Source: Azorinus chamasolen (taxonomy: Eukaryota > Mollusca > Bivalvia > Cardiida > Solecurtidae). From it: a stretch of DNA of 64,000 nucleotides. The notes beneath the pieces were generated by a model, which worked only from the letters and a program-made list of their open reading frames with translations, searched no databases and was not told where the DNA came from. Both the position numbers and the translations under genes were made by a program. This document shows positions 34,061 through 45,375 of this stretch, piece by piece; position 1 is the stretch's first letter; each line of letters opens with the position of its first letter. The stretch spans positions 63,948,412 through 64,012,411 of the forward strand of contig OY755240.1 in NCBI GenBank assembly GCA_963576725.1. The letters run 5' to 3'.

Positions 34061-34794
34061 TGCTACAATGTAGTTTGACGATACCAGATACTACACCATC
34101 AATTGCTGATACTGAGAACTGGTGATGCTAGTTTGATGATACCAGGTACGACACCGTCAATGGCCAACACTAAGAACTGGTGATGCTAGTTTGATGATAC
34201 CAGAAACGACACCGTTAATGGCTGACACTGAGAACTGGTGAAGCTAATTTGATGATACCAGATACGACACAGTCTATCGTTGACACCGAGAACTGGTGAA
34301 GCTAGTTTGATGATACCAGATATGACACCGTCTATAGCTGACACTGAGAACTGGTGAAGCTAGTTTGATGATACCAGATACGACACCGTCTATAGCTGAC
34401 ACTGAGAACTGGTGAAGCTAGTTTGATGATACCAGATATGACACCGAGAACAGGTGATGCTAGTTTGATGATACCAGATATGACGTCTATGACTGACACT
34501 GAGAACTGGTGATGCTAGTTTGATATCAGATGCGACATAGTCAATGGCTGACACTTAGAACTGATGATGCAAGTTTGATGATACCAGATACAACATCATC
34601 TATGGTTGACACTGAGAACTGGTGATAATAGTTTGATACCAGATATGACACCGTTTATGGCTGACACTTAGAACTGGTGATGCTAGTTTGATGATACCAG
34701 ATACGACACTGTCTATGGACACTGAGAACTGGTGATGCTAGTTTGATGATACCAGATACAACACCGTCAATGGTTAACACTGAGAACTGGTGAT
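34004..34794 (+). repeat. 58-bp tandem array from the zinc-finger stop region
   Basis: About 13-14 units of GATGCTAGTTTGATGATACC then AGATACGACACCGTCAATGG then CTGACACTGAGAACTGGT. The first unit is the last 19 codons of the zinc-finger CDS; the others lie after its stop, presumably in the 3' UTR. Confidence 0.93.
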
Positions 34795-34874
34795 CTGAAC
34801 AAGTCTATACAGTGCATACCTGATCAATGATGAACTAGCACCAAATATCCGTTGGTCCTGCGAATGCTGGATTT

Positions 34875-35108
34875 TTAAGCCTTTCCCTGTTCTATGTTAA
34901 TTCCAAATTTCAATACTGAGTACTGAATATTCATGGCCAAAATAATTATAATGAAATATGGCAGGTGGAACATTATAGCCATTTTAGAAACTGATCTATC
35001 AAATTCCATCGGCAAACAGAGCAGGCCCTGATCAGATAGCTCCTATAGAAGCCATATGATCTAGGTCTACCCTGTTTACAAATGCGTGAAAAAGCGTTTA
35101 TATAAAAA
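34875..35108. mobile_element. A-type MITE, right end lost
   Basis: TTAAGCCTTTCCCTGTTC left end, hairpin, then stops after GCGTTTATAT. Confidence 0.78.
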
Positions 35109-35195
35109 CTTGTCCAGCAGCTCAAGTCCTGTCTGTTATTTGCAAGTAGCTTGAAATCAGATTAGATGCAAAATAACTCTCGTGTCAACTAGGAT

Positions 35196-35692
35196 TTAAC
35201 CTTAACCTGCATAATTCATCTATAGTATACCGTATGCAAACAGAGCAGACCTGTAGAAGCCATCTGATTTGGGGCTACACTGTTTTTGAATGGGTGAAGA
35301 GGTGTTTATATGAAGGAAAGGGTTAACCCTATACCACAGGGATATTTAAACAAGACTTCACAAATATAAATTCACTGAAATTTTATAATGGCCAATGAAC
35401 AAGGCAATACTAGGCCGTGGCTGAAACTACAAATTAATCGGCAAACAGAGCAGATCCTGATCTACAGGAGCTATCTAATCAACACTGTTTGCAAAGGTTT
35501 TAAACCATTCTCTCATAGACTATATTTAGACCCAATGTTTTTTAATAAATGTACTGAAATCAGCATTTACTAGAGAAAAGCTTAGAATTGTGTAGTTTTG
35601 AAACCATTGCAAATGCTCTATTTATCACAATGGGTTCAAAAAGTGACTTTTACAGAGGCGTGAAAAGGCGTCAATATGAGGGAACGGGTTAA
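35196..35692. mobile_element. Train: two A/B MITEs and a family C MITE
   Basis: 35196-35326, 35323-35502 and 35499-35692 share TTAA junctions. All are internally deleted. Confidence 0.75.
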
Positions 35693-35716
35693 AAGGCGTT
35701 CTTATACTGTAAAAGT

Positions 35717-35803
35717 TTAACCCTTTCCTTCATGTAAATGCCTTTTCACGCCTCCTGCAAACAGAGCAGACTCAGATCAGACAGCTCCTGAAGGATCAGC
35801 CAT
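35717..35803. mobile_element. A-type left-half fragment
   Basis: TTAACCCTTTCCTTCATG to the hairpin centre GCTCCTGAAGGA. Confidence 0.7.
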
Positions 35804-35996
35804 AATGGAAAGCCATTCTCAGTATTTCACGTGTTCATGTCAAATGTGTGGGAGATAATGGACCAGGAAAATATTTTATTAATTTGTTGAAGTCCTGTGT
35901 GGGTGTTTTACAATCTTCAACTGTTTGTTAGTGTATGTTTTTACATTTTTATATGTCTTATGTGTTGCAATAATTCAGATCCAATAAAAATCCATT

Positions 35997-36589
35997 TTTC
36001 AAATGGAGTATTCCAGAAATCTTACAGGAGCCATCTGATCTGGATCTTCTCTGTTTGCAAAGCGTATAAAGGTGTATTTATGGAGTAAAAGAGACAGATG
36101 AACATTGATATCCGTATGAAGTGCTCTCATTTCTTCATTTGTCTTCAAATCAATTATTATTACATTATTAACCCATTCCCTCATAGGCTATTTTTAGATC
36201 CTACCTCTTTGAATAAATCTACCGAAAAGGAGCATTAATTAGAGAAAAGGCAAATTTCAGAATTGTAGATTTGAAACCATTGTGATAAATAGAGCATTTG
36301 CTCCATAGGAGCAAATGCTCTATTTATCACAATTGTTTCATAAAGTGACTATTACAGAGGCGTAGAAAGGCATATTTATGTAGGAAAGGGTTAATATGCA
36401 GCAGCAAACTTCAAAGATGCCGAATGTAAAACAGTTTGGATCCTGATGTTGAGATACCAAACTACTCAAACCTCTCATCTTGACATGGTGCAATCAGAAT
36501 TCACCACTGACATGCAGAGCATTAACCCTTTATGTGTTTACTATTCATGTAAGAAATAATGACCTTATGAATATTCATTAGCTGAATTT
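35997..36589. repeat. 0.6-kb segmental duplication, copy 1
   Basis: Nearly identical to 37324-37896, including its C MITE (36168-36394), part of an A/B element and the unique TATGCAGCAGCAAACTTCA. Confidence 0.93.
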
Positions 36590-37135
36590 GTCTTGTGTAG
36601 ACACAAAAAGGAGAGTTTTAGTATTGTGTAGTATTGAAACCATTGTGATAAATTGAGCAATGTGAATTTTATAGAGGCGCAAAAATGCGTCACTAGGGGG
36701 TAATGTGTTAACGCATTTGCAAACTGAGTAGACCCAGACCAGATGTAGATTCTGTAGGAGGAGCTGTCTGATCAGGGTTTGCTCGGTTTGCTTTTGACAT
36801 GATATAGACCTGATTCTACAGATTATGTCAAAGCAAAATATTACATTATAAAAATTCAGCTAATAGATTTTCATGATGTCATTATTTCTTACATGAATAT
36901 TAACCCTTTCCTTCATATAAACATGTTTTCAGAGTAGACCCAGACCAGACAGCTTCTGTAGGAGCCATCGGATCAGGGTCTGCTCTGTTTGCTAATGGAA
37001 TTTGAAAGATCTATTTCTTTACTTTCTAAAATGGCTACAATGTACCACCTTCCATATTTAATTACATCAATTTTGTCCATGAATATTCAGTAGGTACTGA
37101 AATTTTGAATAAATATAGAACAGGGAAAGGGTCTA
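36522..37135. mobile_element. A/B-C chimera, A/B and A MITEs in a train
   Basis: 36522-36711 starts as A/B and ends as C; 36708-36903 and 36900-37135 follow with shared TTAA. Confidence 0.78.
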
Positions 37136-37323
37136 GGAGACATTGAAGAAAACGTTATTTGTATCTTTCACACACAGATTACAGAATAAGTGTTCATCCA
37201 TATATTCATTGATTATTCAGATTTCTTTGTTAACTATCTATCGATTATCGTATTATTACGTTATTAATATGCAGCAGCAAACTTCATTTTAACTGGATCA
37301 AATTGGGAACTGTTTTACTGTGT

Positions 37324-37896
37324 TTCAAATGGAGTATTCCAGAAATCTTACAGGAGCCATCTGATCTGGATCTTCTCTGTTTGCAAAGCGTAGAAAGGTG
37401 TATTTATGGAGTAAAAGAGACAGATGAACATTGATATCCGTATGAAGTGCTCTTTGTCTTCAAATCAATTATTATTACATTATTAACCCATAGGCTATTT
37501 TTAGATCCTACCTCTCTGAATAAATCTACCGAAAAGGAGCATTAATTAGAGAAAAGGCAAATTTCAGAATTGTAGATTTGAAACCATTGTGATAAATAGA
37601 GCATTTGCTCCATAGGAGCAAATGCTCTATTTATCACAATTGTTTCATAAAGTGACTATTACAGAGGCGTAGAAAGGCGTATTTATGTAGGAAAGGGTTA
37701 ATATGCAGCAGCAAACTTCAAAGATGCCGAATGTAAAACAGTTTGGATCCTGATGTTGAGATGCCCAATTACTCAAACCTCTCATATTGACACGGTGCAA
37801 TCAGAATTCACCACTGACATGCAAAGCATTAACCCTTTATCTGTTTACTATTCATGTAAGAAATAATGACATTATGAATATTCATTAGCTGAATTT
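37324..37896. repeat. 0.6-kb segmental duplication, copy 2
   Basis: Copy of 35997-36589 with small deletions (for example CATTTCTTCATTT and CATTCCCTC missing); its C MITE is at 37483-37701. Confidence 0.93.
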
Positions 37897-37983
37897 TTAT
37901 AATAGCATTAATTTGGTATTGGTAGAAACTGTAGAGTCTGTTTACAAATGCGTGAAAAGGCGTTTATATGAGGGAATGGGTTA
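37829..37983. mobile_element. A/B MITE without hairpin
   Basis: TTAACCCTTTATCTG to GAGGGAATGGGTTAC; the central palindrome is cleanly missing. Confidence 0.78.
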
Positions 37984-38331
37984 CATGCTATTGTTGCATT
38001 TATCGTTTTCATATACTGCATGTTTCTAATTGCAGAAATTGAACACTCCTGCTATAAAAATGGCATCTGCTTTAACTCCGATCTGTTGCCATTTTAATTT
38101 TCCTTTGATGCATTCAAGCTTTTGAGAATCTAGTGATTGAGTAGACAACAGTTTGGATCCAGATGGGATGTGGAGTGTACAAATGCCTGTCAGGTCTTGT
38201 GAAGCCGGAGAAGGGTCAATGTCAGTTGTGTTTGATAGTTCTATTACTTCAATCCTACATGGTGTACAGTAGAACTCCTCTAAACCGGAATTCTAGAAGA
38301 GACGAAATTAAAATATTGAACAGATAAAGGA
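37984..38331. other. Unassigned, with a D left end and an F arm
   Basis: CAGTTTGGATCCAGATGGGA near 38149 (F-like arm) and CAGTAGAACTCCTCTAAACC near 38268 (D left end only). Confidence 0.45.
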
Positions 38332-38568
38332 TTAAACCTTTTCCTCATATAAACGTGTTTTCACACATTTGCAAACAGAGTAGACCCAGATCAGACGGCT
38401 CCTATAGGAGCCGTCTGATCTGGGTCTGCTCTGTTTGCTACTGCAATTTGAAAGATCTGTTTCTTTACTTTCCAGAATGGCTACAATGTACCACTTTCCA
38501 TATAACTATTTGCCCATTAACATTCAGTAGGTATTGAAATTTGGAATAGGTATAGAACAGATAAAGAG
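38332..38568 (+). mobile_element. A-type MITE
   Basis: TTAAACCTTTTCCTC left end, hairpin GACGGCTCCTATAGGAGCCG, right end ATAGAACAGATAAAG. Confidence 0.82.
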
Positions 38569-38666
38569 AACAAAATGAGTCTTAACGGACTAATCTGGCC
38601 TGGAAATAATAACAACCAAGTCCTCATAATATACAGGGCACTTATTTTAATAGAAGCCAATAGTAC

Positions 38667-38923
38667 ATAACCCTTTACTCCATAAATATGCCTTTTAACC
38701 CCTTTGCAAACAGAGTAAACCCAGATCAGATGGCTCCAGTAGGAGCCATCTGATCAGGGTCTGCTCTGTTTGCTTATGGTATTACTTAAAATCTGATTCT
38801 ACAGTTTCTGCCTTGACCAAAATTTTCTTATTTATATGTCATTATAAAAATCCAGCTACCAGCTAATTAATATTCATACATACATGATTTCTTACATGAA
38901 TATTTATGGAGCTAAGGGGTAAA
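38667..38923 (+). mobile_element. A/B MITE
   Basis: Full-length with mutated TTAA at both ends. Confidence 0.8.
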
Positions 38924-39054
38924 TATCAACTGATATGACAACCTTCAACAACTCCAACCTTTATCCTGCCAATGTTGTGACACCACGTGTATTTACTGCA
39001 GCTTGGATCCAGATCAGATGCCCAATAAACTTGCATTTGATAGACTTGAATTCA

Positions 39055-39297
39055 TTAATCCCTTTACTCCATAAGTACGCCTTTGCAAACAGAGTAGACC
39101 CAGATCAGTCGGCTCCTGTAGGAGCCGTCTGATCAGGGTCTGCTCTGTTTGCTTATGAAATAATATAGATATGATTCTACAGTTTCTATAGCCGAAAATT
39201 CCCGTTTTCGTGTGCCATTATAAAAATGATCTACAATGTAATTAATATTCATGATGTCATTATTTCTTACATGAATATTCATGGAATAAAGGGTTAA
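39055..39297 (+). mobile_element. A/B MITE
   Basis: TTAATCCCTTTACTCC to GGAATAAAGGGTTAA; arms differ as GTAGACCCAG versus GCAGACCCTG. Confidence 0.88.
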
Positions 39298-39416
39298 TGT
39301 GTTTTCATCAGCTTTTAATTTTTTGTATATTCTCAAACATGTTTGCTTGGTAGAATCTGGGACCCATGCATCTTTGAGAATATTCTTCAGTTTCAATCTG
39401 AGAATGTATTGGTCAA

Positions 39417-39680
39417 TTTAATCCATATTAATTACTTCATGAATATTCATGAACATTATTTTTATAATTAAAAATGTTCAGGGAATTTTTGGCTTAGCCA
39501 TAAATTGTAGGATCAGATTAATACAAAGCCATAAATTGTAGGATCAGATTAATTCAAATCCATATCGAGGGCTTGGTGCAAAACTATTCTAACTCCTTCA
39601 CTAACTCCAAGAGTCATCTTATCTTGGTCTACTCTGTTTGCAAAGGGGTGAACAGGTGTTACTTTGAAGGAGAGGGTTAA
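39417..39680. mobile_element. Worn A/B MITE with a 33-bp internal duplication
   Basis: AGCCATAAATTGTAGGATCA appears twice in tandem; the first hairpin arm is missing. Confidence 0.6.
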
Positions 39681-39908
39681 TCCTTTCCCTCATAGGCTAT
39701 TTTTAGATCCAACTTCTTTGAATAAATCTACCGAAAAGGAGCATTAACTAGAGAGAAGGAATTTTTTTTTAGAATTTTGTAGTTTGAAACCATTGTGATA
39801 AATAGAGCATTTGCTCCTATAGGAGCAAATGCTCTATTTATCACAATGGTTTCAACAAGTGATTATTACAGAGGCGTAGAAAGGCATATTTATGGAGGAA
39901 AGGGTTGA
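39677..39908. mobile_element. Family C MITE, representative full copy
   Basis: TTAATCCTTTCCCTC to GGAGGAAAGGGTTGA. Hairpin arms at about 39785-39855 are perfect around GCTCCTATAGGAGC. One side carries TAGGCTATTTTTAGATCC and CTCCTTTTCGGTAGA-type words (inverted). About 230 bp, non-coding, piggyBac-like ends. Shares its left TTAA with the A/B element before it. Confidence 0.88.
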
Positions 39909-40390
39909 TAAAGTCCTGGCTCCTCGGCTAATTGTTTCTCAAAAGAAAATTGAGCAAATTGATTAACCTGTTAAAAGATGCAGCAGATGACAATTTGAGA
40001 AGGCAACAAAGTTCATAGCAAGATAAAGGTTGCTTGGTGATTACCCTGTCAAGAGAAGAACTGGCCGGGCTTTGAATCCAGATCAAGAACATGACATCAA
40101 GATCGCATTCTCTTCAAAAGCCGACCAGAGCTAATACATGCATGCTTTATCAAAGATTTAGCAGACAATGTATTTGACTTGGCAAGGGTAAAATAAAATA
40201 ATCATTTAAATGCATTTTATATTTATATAACATCATTTAATCATAGAATAAACAAGAATTGATACAGCAATGGTGATAGTGTGGCAATAAAAGATATGGA
40301 AAATTTAGGATAGAATGATAAAAAGAGTCCAGGACAGTCGATACTCTTATAAAGTGACCACTTTTACATAGCACACAAAATTTGGGTCCT
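39909..40390. other. MITE-free, unassigned
   Basis: No ORF above background. A GGATTCAAAGCCCGG word on the minus strand loosely resembles a tRNA B box, but no A box or cloverleaf was found. Confidence 0.45.
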
Positions 40391-40643
40391 ATAACCCTAT
40401 ACTCTATGAATATTTATGTAAGAAAAATGATGACATCATAAATATAAATTAGATTAATTTTTAAAATGGCATATTAACACACACGAAATTTTTGCCAAAG
40501 TAGAAACTATAGAATCGGATCTATATTACACCATAAGCAAACAGAGCAGACCCTGATCAGATGGCTCCTACAGGAGCCATCTGATCTGGGTTTACTCTGT
40601 TTGCAAATTGGTTAAAAGTCATTTATATGAGAGAAAGAGTTAA
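40391..40643. mobile_element. A/B MITE
   Basis: CCCTATACTCTATGAATATT to AGAAAGAGTTAA, intact hairpin GATGGCTCCTACAGGAGCCA. Confidence 0.83.
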
Positions 40644-40828
40644 TGTTTCCAACGCTGAATTTTCATGGACTATCCAAAATTCAAACAGGTGAATATTCGA
40701 GGATTTTTTTTTTTAAAAAAAGTAAAACATGACAAACAGTCTGACCTCGGTCTTTTTTGTTTGCAAGGGCAGTTGTTAGTGTGTAAATGGATAAAGAACT
40801 TTCTTTATTACTTTCATCCTGCATTTAA

Positions 40829-41000
40829 CTGTGCAACAGATAAAGGTACATACTCGAATCTTTATTTCTCCACCAAACTCTATGTTGTGACCACTCTTTA
40901 GAATCGTCTCAAAGAGATGATTCTAAAGAGTGGTAACAACATAGAGATTGGTGGAGAAATAAAGAAGCTATTCTTGAAAATATTTGAATCTGGACCTCTG
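40829..41000. mobile_element. Family E MITE with 6-bp target duplication
   Basis: Flanked by ATTTAA at 40823-40828 and 41001-41006. It landed in a D-like GCATTTAA context. Confidence 0.83.
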
Positions 41001-41054
41001 ATTTAAAATACCACTTATTATACATAAGGATAAATAGACGCTCGAGTGTCTACT

Positions 41055-41303
41055 TTAACCCTTTCCATCATATAAACGTGTTTTCACGCACTTGCAAACA
41101 GAGTAGACCCAGATCAGATGGCTCCTAGAGGAGTCGTCTTATCAGGGTCTGCTCTGTTTGCTAATAAATTTTGATAGATCTATTTCTTCACTTTCTAAAA
41201 TGTCTACAATTTTCCACCTTCCATATTTCTTTATAACTTTTTTGTTAATGAATATTCAGTTGTATTGAAATTTGGCCTAAATACAGAACAGGGAAAGGGT
41301 TGA
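41055..41303 (+). mobile_element. A-type MITE
   Basis: TTAACCCTTTCCATC to CAGGGAAAGGGTTGA, full-length. Confidence 0.87.
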
Positions 41304-41710
41304 CCTTTCACCGCAATGAGACGCCTTGGCAGAGTAGACCCAGATCAGACGGTTCCTGCGTTTGCTTACAAAATTTTATTTGAACTCATTCTACAGTTTC
41401 TGCAATAGCCGGAATTTCCTGAGTTCAAATACCATCATAAACATTTAGCTAACAAAATACAGTAAACCCCTCTAAACCGGACGTTAAATTTGGTGTAAAT
41501 ATCGGTCTTGGAGACAGGTGGCTGCTTCATGCAGGGTGAAAGTCACACAGAAAGCTCCTAGAGGAGCTTTCTGTGTGACTTTCACCATGCATGAAGCAGC
41601 CACCTGCCTAAAAGTATCTAAATTCTTCTCTACTAGAATTCCGGTTTAGAGGGGTTTTACTGTATTCATGATGTCAATATTTCTTACTGAATAATCATTA
41701 GGTAAACGGT
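41300..41710. mobile_element. A/B MITE with nested family D
   Basis: D (41460-41662) is inserted at TA of the A/B sequence AACAAATA/TTCATGATGTC. The A/B hairpin is largely lost. Confidence 0.82.
41460..41662. mobile_element. Family D MITE, representative full copy
   Basis: CAGTAAACCCCTCTAAACCG and inverse at the ends, TA on both sides: pogo/Tigger-like. Long arms include GGTGGCTGCTTCATGCAGG and CACAGAAAGCTCCTAGAGGA at the centre. About 203 bp and non-coding. Confidence 0.9.
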
Positions 41711-41929
41711 ATGTCTCACTCTATACCATTCACAAGCAACACACTTTTTCACAGTGTAAATATCATCATATTTCAATCAACCAGTTTCATGTTCACTGTC
41801 ACTAACAAACAATCATAAGAATATGCTATGATTTTTTAGTGTTCGGACAAGGGTAAAGCTTATACAGTGTCCTGACGAGCAGAAAGCTGCTTAATCAACA
41901 TCTCATGTACATCCAGAAAAAATACAATA

Positions 41930-42132
41930 CAGTAAAACCTCTCTAAACTGGAATTCTAGTTGAGAAGAATTTAGATACTTTAGGCAGGTGGTTGCTAAAT
42001 GCAGGGTGAAAGTCATGCAGAAAGCTCCTAGAGGAGCTTTCTGCATAACTTTCACCCTGCATTAAGCTGCCACCTGTCTCCAAGACCCATATTTATACTA
42101 AATTTGATGTCCGGTTTAGAGAGGTTTTACTG
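41930..42132. mobile_element. Family D MITE
   Basis: CAGTAAAACCTCTCTAAACT to GAGGTTTTACTG with TA flanks; perfect centre GCTCCTAGAGGAGC. Confidence 0.9.
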
Positions 42133-42169
42133 TATACACATTCAGAAAATTTGACTGTCAACATTCTAC

Positions 42170-42237
42170 TGCAAACAGTTTGGTCCCAGATGAGATGCTG
42201 AGTAACTCAATGTCTTATGAGGATCCAAACTGTTTGG
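42170..42237. mobile_element. Family F hairpin
   Basis: CAAACAGTTTGGTCCCAGAT arm opposite AGGATCCAAACTGTTTG around CTGAGTAACTCA. Confidence 0.75.
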
Positions 42238-42380
42238 CACACTGACACTGTCTACGGAAAAGAAATTGAGGAAAAATTAACTTTTAGAATTATTTGTGGA
42301 CGACAGTTGCTCACAGTGCAGAAGGCTGTTATATTGGTAATTGAGAATGAAAGATGTTAAAAAAACCCATCAGTATCTTC

Positions 42381-42614
42381 TTAATCCTTTCCCTCATAAA
42401 AACAGCTTTTCATGCATTTGCAAACAGAGTAGACCCAGATCAGACGTCTCCTATAGGAGCCATCTGATCAGGGTCTGCTCTGTTTGCTTATGGTATAATA
42501 TTATTATATATCTGATTCTACAGTTTCTGCCTGAGCCGAAATGCGTTCATATGCCATTATAATATTCATGATGACATTATTTCTTACATGAATATTCATG
42601 TAGAAAAGGGTTAA
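42381..42614 (+). mobile_element. A/B MITE
   Basis: TTAATCCTTTCCCTC to GAAAAGGGTTAA, intact hairpin. Confidence 0.85.
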
Positions 42615-42734
42615 GATCAAGCAAGAAGCGGGTGGTGGTCCCAATTCTTGTGGCACACTGGTTGACAGCAGATACATATGGGGGGCTATCACATGCAATA
42701 GACATGAACCTGTCGTCTGATCCAAATATAACAT

Positions 42735-43050
42735 CACCCCTTTCCCTCACATAAGCACCTTTTTAAATAGAGTAGACCCAGACCCTGTAGTAGCCATCTG
42801 ATCAGGGTTTGCTCTGTTTGATAATGGAATATTGATGTGATTCTACAGTTTCCTCCAATCCAAAAAAATCCTGTGTACATGTAACATTATTATAAAAGCA
42901 CAAAAACACTTAATTTTTCTGCCACAGCAGAAACTGTAGAATCATATCTATATTATATCATAAGCAAACAGAGCAGACCCTGATCAGACAGCTCCTATAA
43001 GATCTGGGTCTACTCTGTTTGCATAGGAATAGAAAGGTGTATGGTTAAAC
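42735..43050. mobile_element. Two partial A/B MITEs joined
   Basis: Left part 42735-42895 (CCCCTTTCCCTCACA end) runs into a second element's right part ending GGTTAAAC near 43050. Confidence 0.7.
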
Positions 43051-43508
43051 AACCGCCTGCTTCTCTAGACAACCATGCTTATAAATCAAGTGAATGCTAT
43101 AAATAGGTTCTACTGTATTCTAACAAGCATTCAAATTCAAGAGTTGGATTTACATTTCATAGAATGGCAAGTATATTTGCTTGATAGTTGCAAGAAATCT
43201 AAGGGAGAATACTCAAATTTCATCACATCAAAAGAAAGCAGAGTTACCCATCTTTCATACTCTTATTTGCACAACAGATATAGAAACGAGTTTTACAAAT
43301 TTCACGGGGAAAGTAAAATGAAACAAACTATTACAATCTGTTTCTGTTTTAAAGAAAAAAGACAAATGAGAGTCCTGCAGACATCTTCATTATTACTTTA
43401 TAGTGGAATGTTTAATAAGACCTCTGTTTATTCTGCTAAACTTGGAATGACCCAAAACAGTTAACAGACAAAATACAAACTTGCTGGGGAGATACACACT
43501 ACAGCGAT
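43051..43508. other. MITE-free, with an unrecognised 129-codon ORF
   Basis: An ORF at 43075-43464 (plus) starts at ATG with no recognisable domain; it may be chance in AT-rich sequence. Confidence 0.25.
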
Positions 43509-43912
43509 TTAACCCTTTCCTCCATAAATACGCCTTTTTACGCCTCTGTAATAGTCTCCTCTTGAAACCATTGTTATTGCTCTATGAGCAAATGCTCTAT
43601 TTATCACAATAGTTTCTATACTTCACAATTATAACATTTTCCTTTTCTCTAGAAAATGCTCCTTTTCGGTAGATTTATTCAAAGAGGTTAGATCTAAAAA
43701 TAGCCTATGGAGGAAAGGGTTAACCCTTTGAATGCAGGAAATGAGTGTACATGCACTTGCAAACAGTGAAGACCCAGGGGAACCCTCTGATCAGTGCCTG
43801 CACTCTTTGTCATTTGAAATCTCACAAATTTAACCCTTTCTTTCTGAATCTACTCTACCATTAAGCAATGAAGGATCATTCCATTTTGAAAATTAAGCAT
43901 TCAAAGGGTAAA
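43509..43912. mobile_element. Family C and G MITEs sharing one TTAA
   Basis: C 43509-43723 and G-like 43720-43912 (CCCTTTGAATGC to GCATTCAAAGGGTAA). Confidence 0.83.
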
Positions 43913-43929
43913 CAACTTTTAAGACCTAT

Positions 43930-44030
43930 CAGACATGTCTGACAGAAAAAAAAACCTTCAGTCTGACAGAAAAAATCCTTCAGTCTGACGGAAAACCCCT
44001 CAGTCTGACAGAAACTTCTAGAAGTTTGAC
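43930..44030. repeat. ~22-bp minisatellite, 4 units
   Basis: AGTCTGACAGAAAAAATCCT units with variants. Confidence 0.85.
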
Positions 44031-44257
44031 AATTATTTTACATGAACAAAGACAGAAATTAAGATTATTGGTCAGTCAGAACATTAACAGTTTTTTAGAG
44101 AGTGTGGGACTGACAATGTTACTTGCGGCATGTTCTGACTCTGGCTCATACACAAGAATCATCTCACACTTACAATCTCAATATTGCACTTGTCCACTGA
44201 GATTACGTATGAAGCAGTACATGTACAATTTCATTACAAAGTTATACATTATACATA

Positions 44258-44390
44258 CAGTAAAGACTCAATAGTTGGAACACAAGTATCATTATCGATC
44301 TTTAAGACAGGTGGCAGCTTAATGCAGGATGAAAGTCATGCAGAAAGCTCTTCTAAAATACTAAAATTTCAAAGTATTGAGTTTTTACTG
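44258..44390. mobile_element. Family D MITE, one hairpin arm lost
   Basis: CAGTAAAGACTCAATAGTTG to TTTTTACTG between TA sites. Confidence 0.78.
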
Positions 44391-44481
44391 TATATGTACA
44401 AACACATCTGAAATGTTTATACAATTCATACGACATTTACACTCCTGTGACACACAAATACATATTTCATAGTTTCATATA

Positions 44482-44793
44482 CAACTGAACTTTGATATCT
44501 CGAACTTCAAGGGTCCATACAAATTATTTCGAGATAACAGAGGTTAGAGTCATTTGATTTCTAATCTAAACATTTTTTCAAGTTCACAGCTTAATGAAGG
44601 TCCAAAGTAATGCTCCTATAGGAGCTTTCAGCATTACTTTCGACCTGCATTAAGCTGTCACATGTGTTTCTAGATATGCGTAGTGAAACAGTTTAGAACA
44701 ATTCAGTATTAAACATTTTGAAAGAACCGAACAGTAACTTCAAGTTATCCCGAAGTTCGAGTTATCCGAGTTCGAGATATCGAAGTTCAACTG
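44482..44793. mobile_element. Family I MITE
   Basis: Right end inverted reads CAGTTGAACTTCGATATCTC, left end CAACTGAACTTTGATATCTC, TA-flanked: Tigger-like. Internal hairpin AAGTAATGCTCCTATAGGAG shares the D centre. Confidence 0.82.
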
Positions 44794-44821
44794 TATTTAA
44801 TAAACATATACAAGTCTGCGC

Positions 44822-45343
44822 TTAACCATTTCTCTGCTGAATATTCATGTAAGAAATACTGACATCATGAATATTTATTCGCATTAGCTGAAACTTCATG
44901 ATGTCATATATCTCGTACTGGTAGAAATTGTACAGTGTAATCCGTTATAATTTCATTAGCAAACCGAGCAGACCCTAATGAACCGGGTAAAGGTGTGAAA
45001 AAGTGTTTGTATGAAGGAAAGGGTTAACCCTTTACCTCAAAGAGATGCCTTTGCAAACAGAGCAGCCTCAGATCAAACTATAGTTTGTTCTAAAGCTTTT
45101 GATTGGTCAGATTTGAGCCAAAGGCTCAAATCTGACCAATCAAAAACTTGAGAACGAAGTCGGACTCAACTAATAAGTTTTATAAGCATGGATACTGCTT
45201 TGTTTGCTTATGAAACTATACAGAACTGATTGTAAGGTCAAAAGATTCCTTTATTTATGTACAATTATATAAAAAAAATGCAGTCAATAAATATCCATTA
45301 AGTGATAATTTCTTGCATTATTGTTCACGAGGGAAAAAGTTAA
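44822..45343. mobile_element. Two abutting A/B MITEs, the second with nested H
   Basis: 44822-45027 and 45024-45343 share TTAA. A family H palindrome (about 45082-45195) sits in the hairpin of the second. Confidence 0.8.
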
Positions 45344-45375
45344 ATCCCAAAAGTACTTGTATACCAATTTGAAGT

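Noticed and set aside
39990..40150. Possible tRNA-derived SINE (GGATTCAAAGCC on the minus strand)
   Set aside because: No A box, no A-rich or tandem tail, no second copy in the window.
43075..43464. 129-codon plus-strand ORF
   Set aside because: No recognisable domain, AT-rich composition, no splice or promoter context; kept only as an unassigned region.
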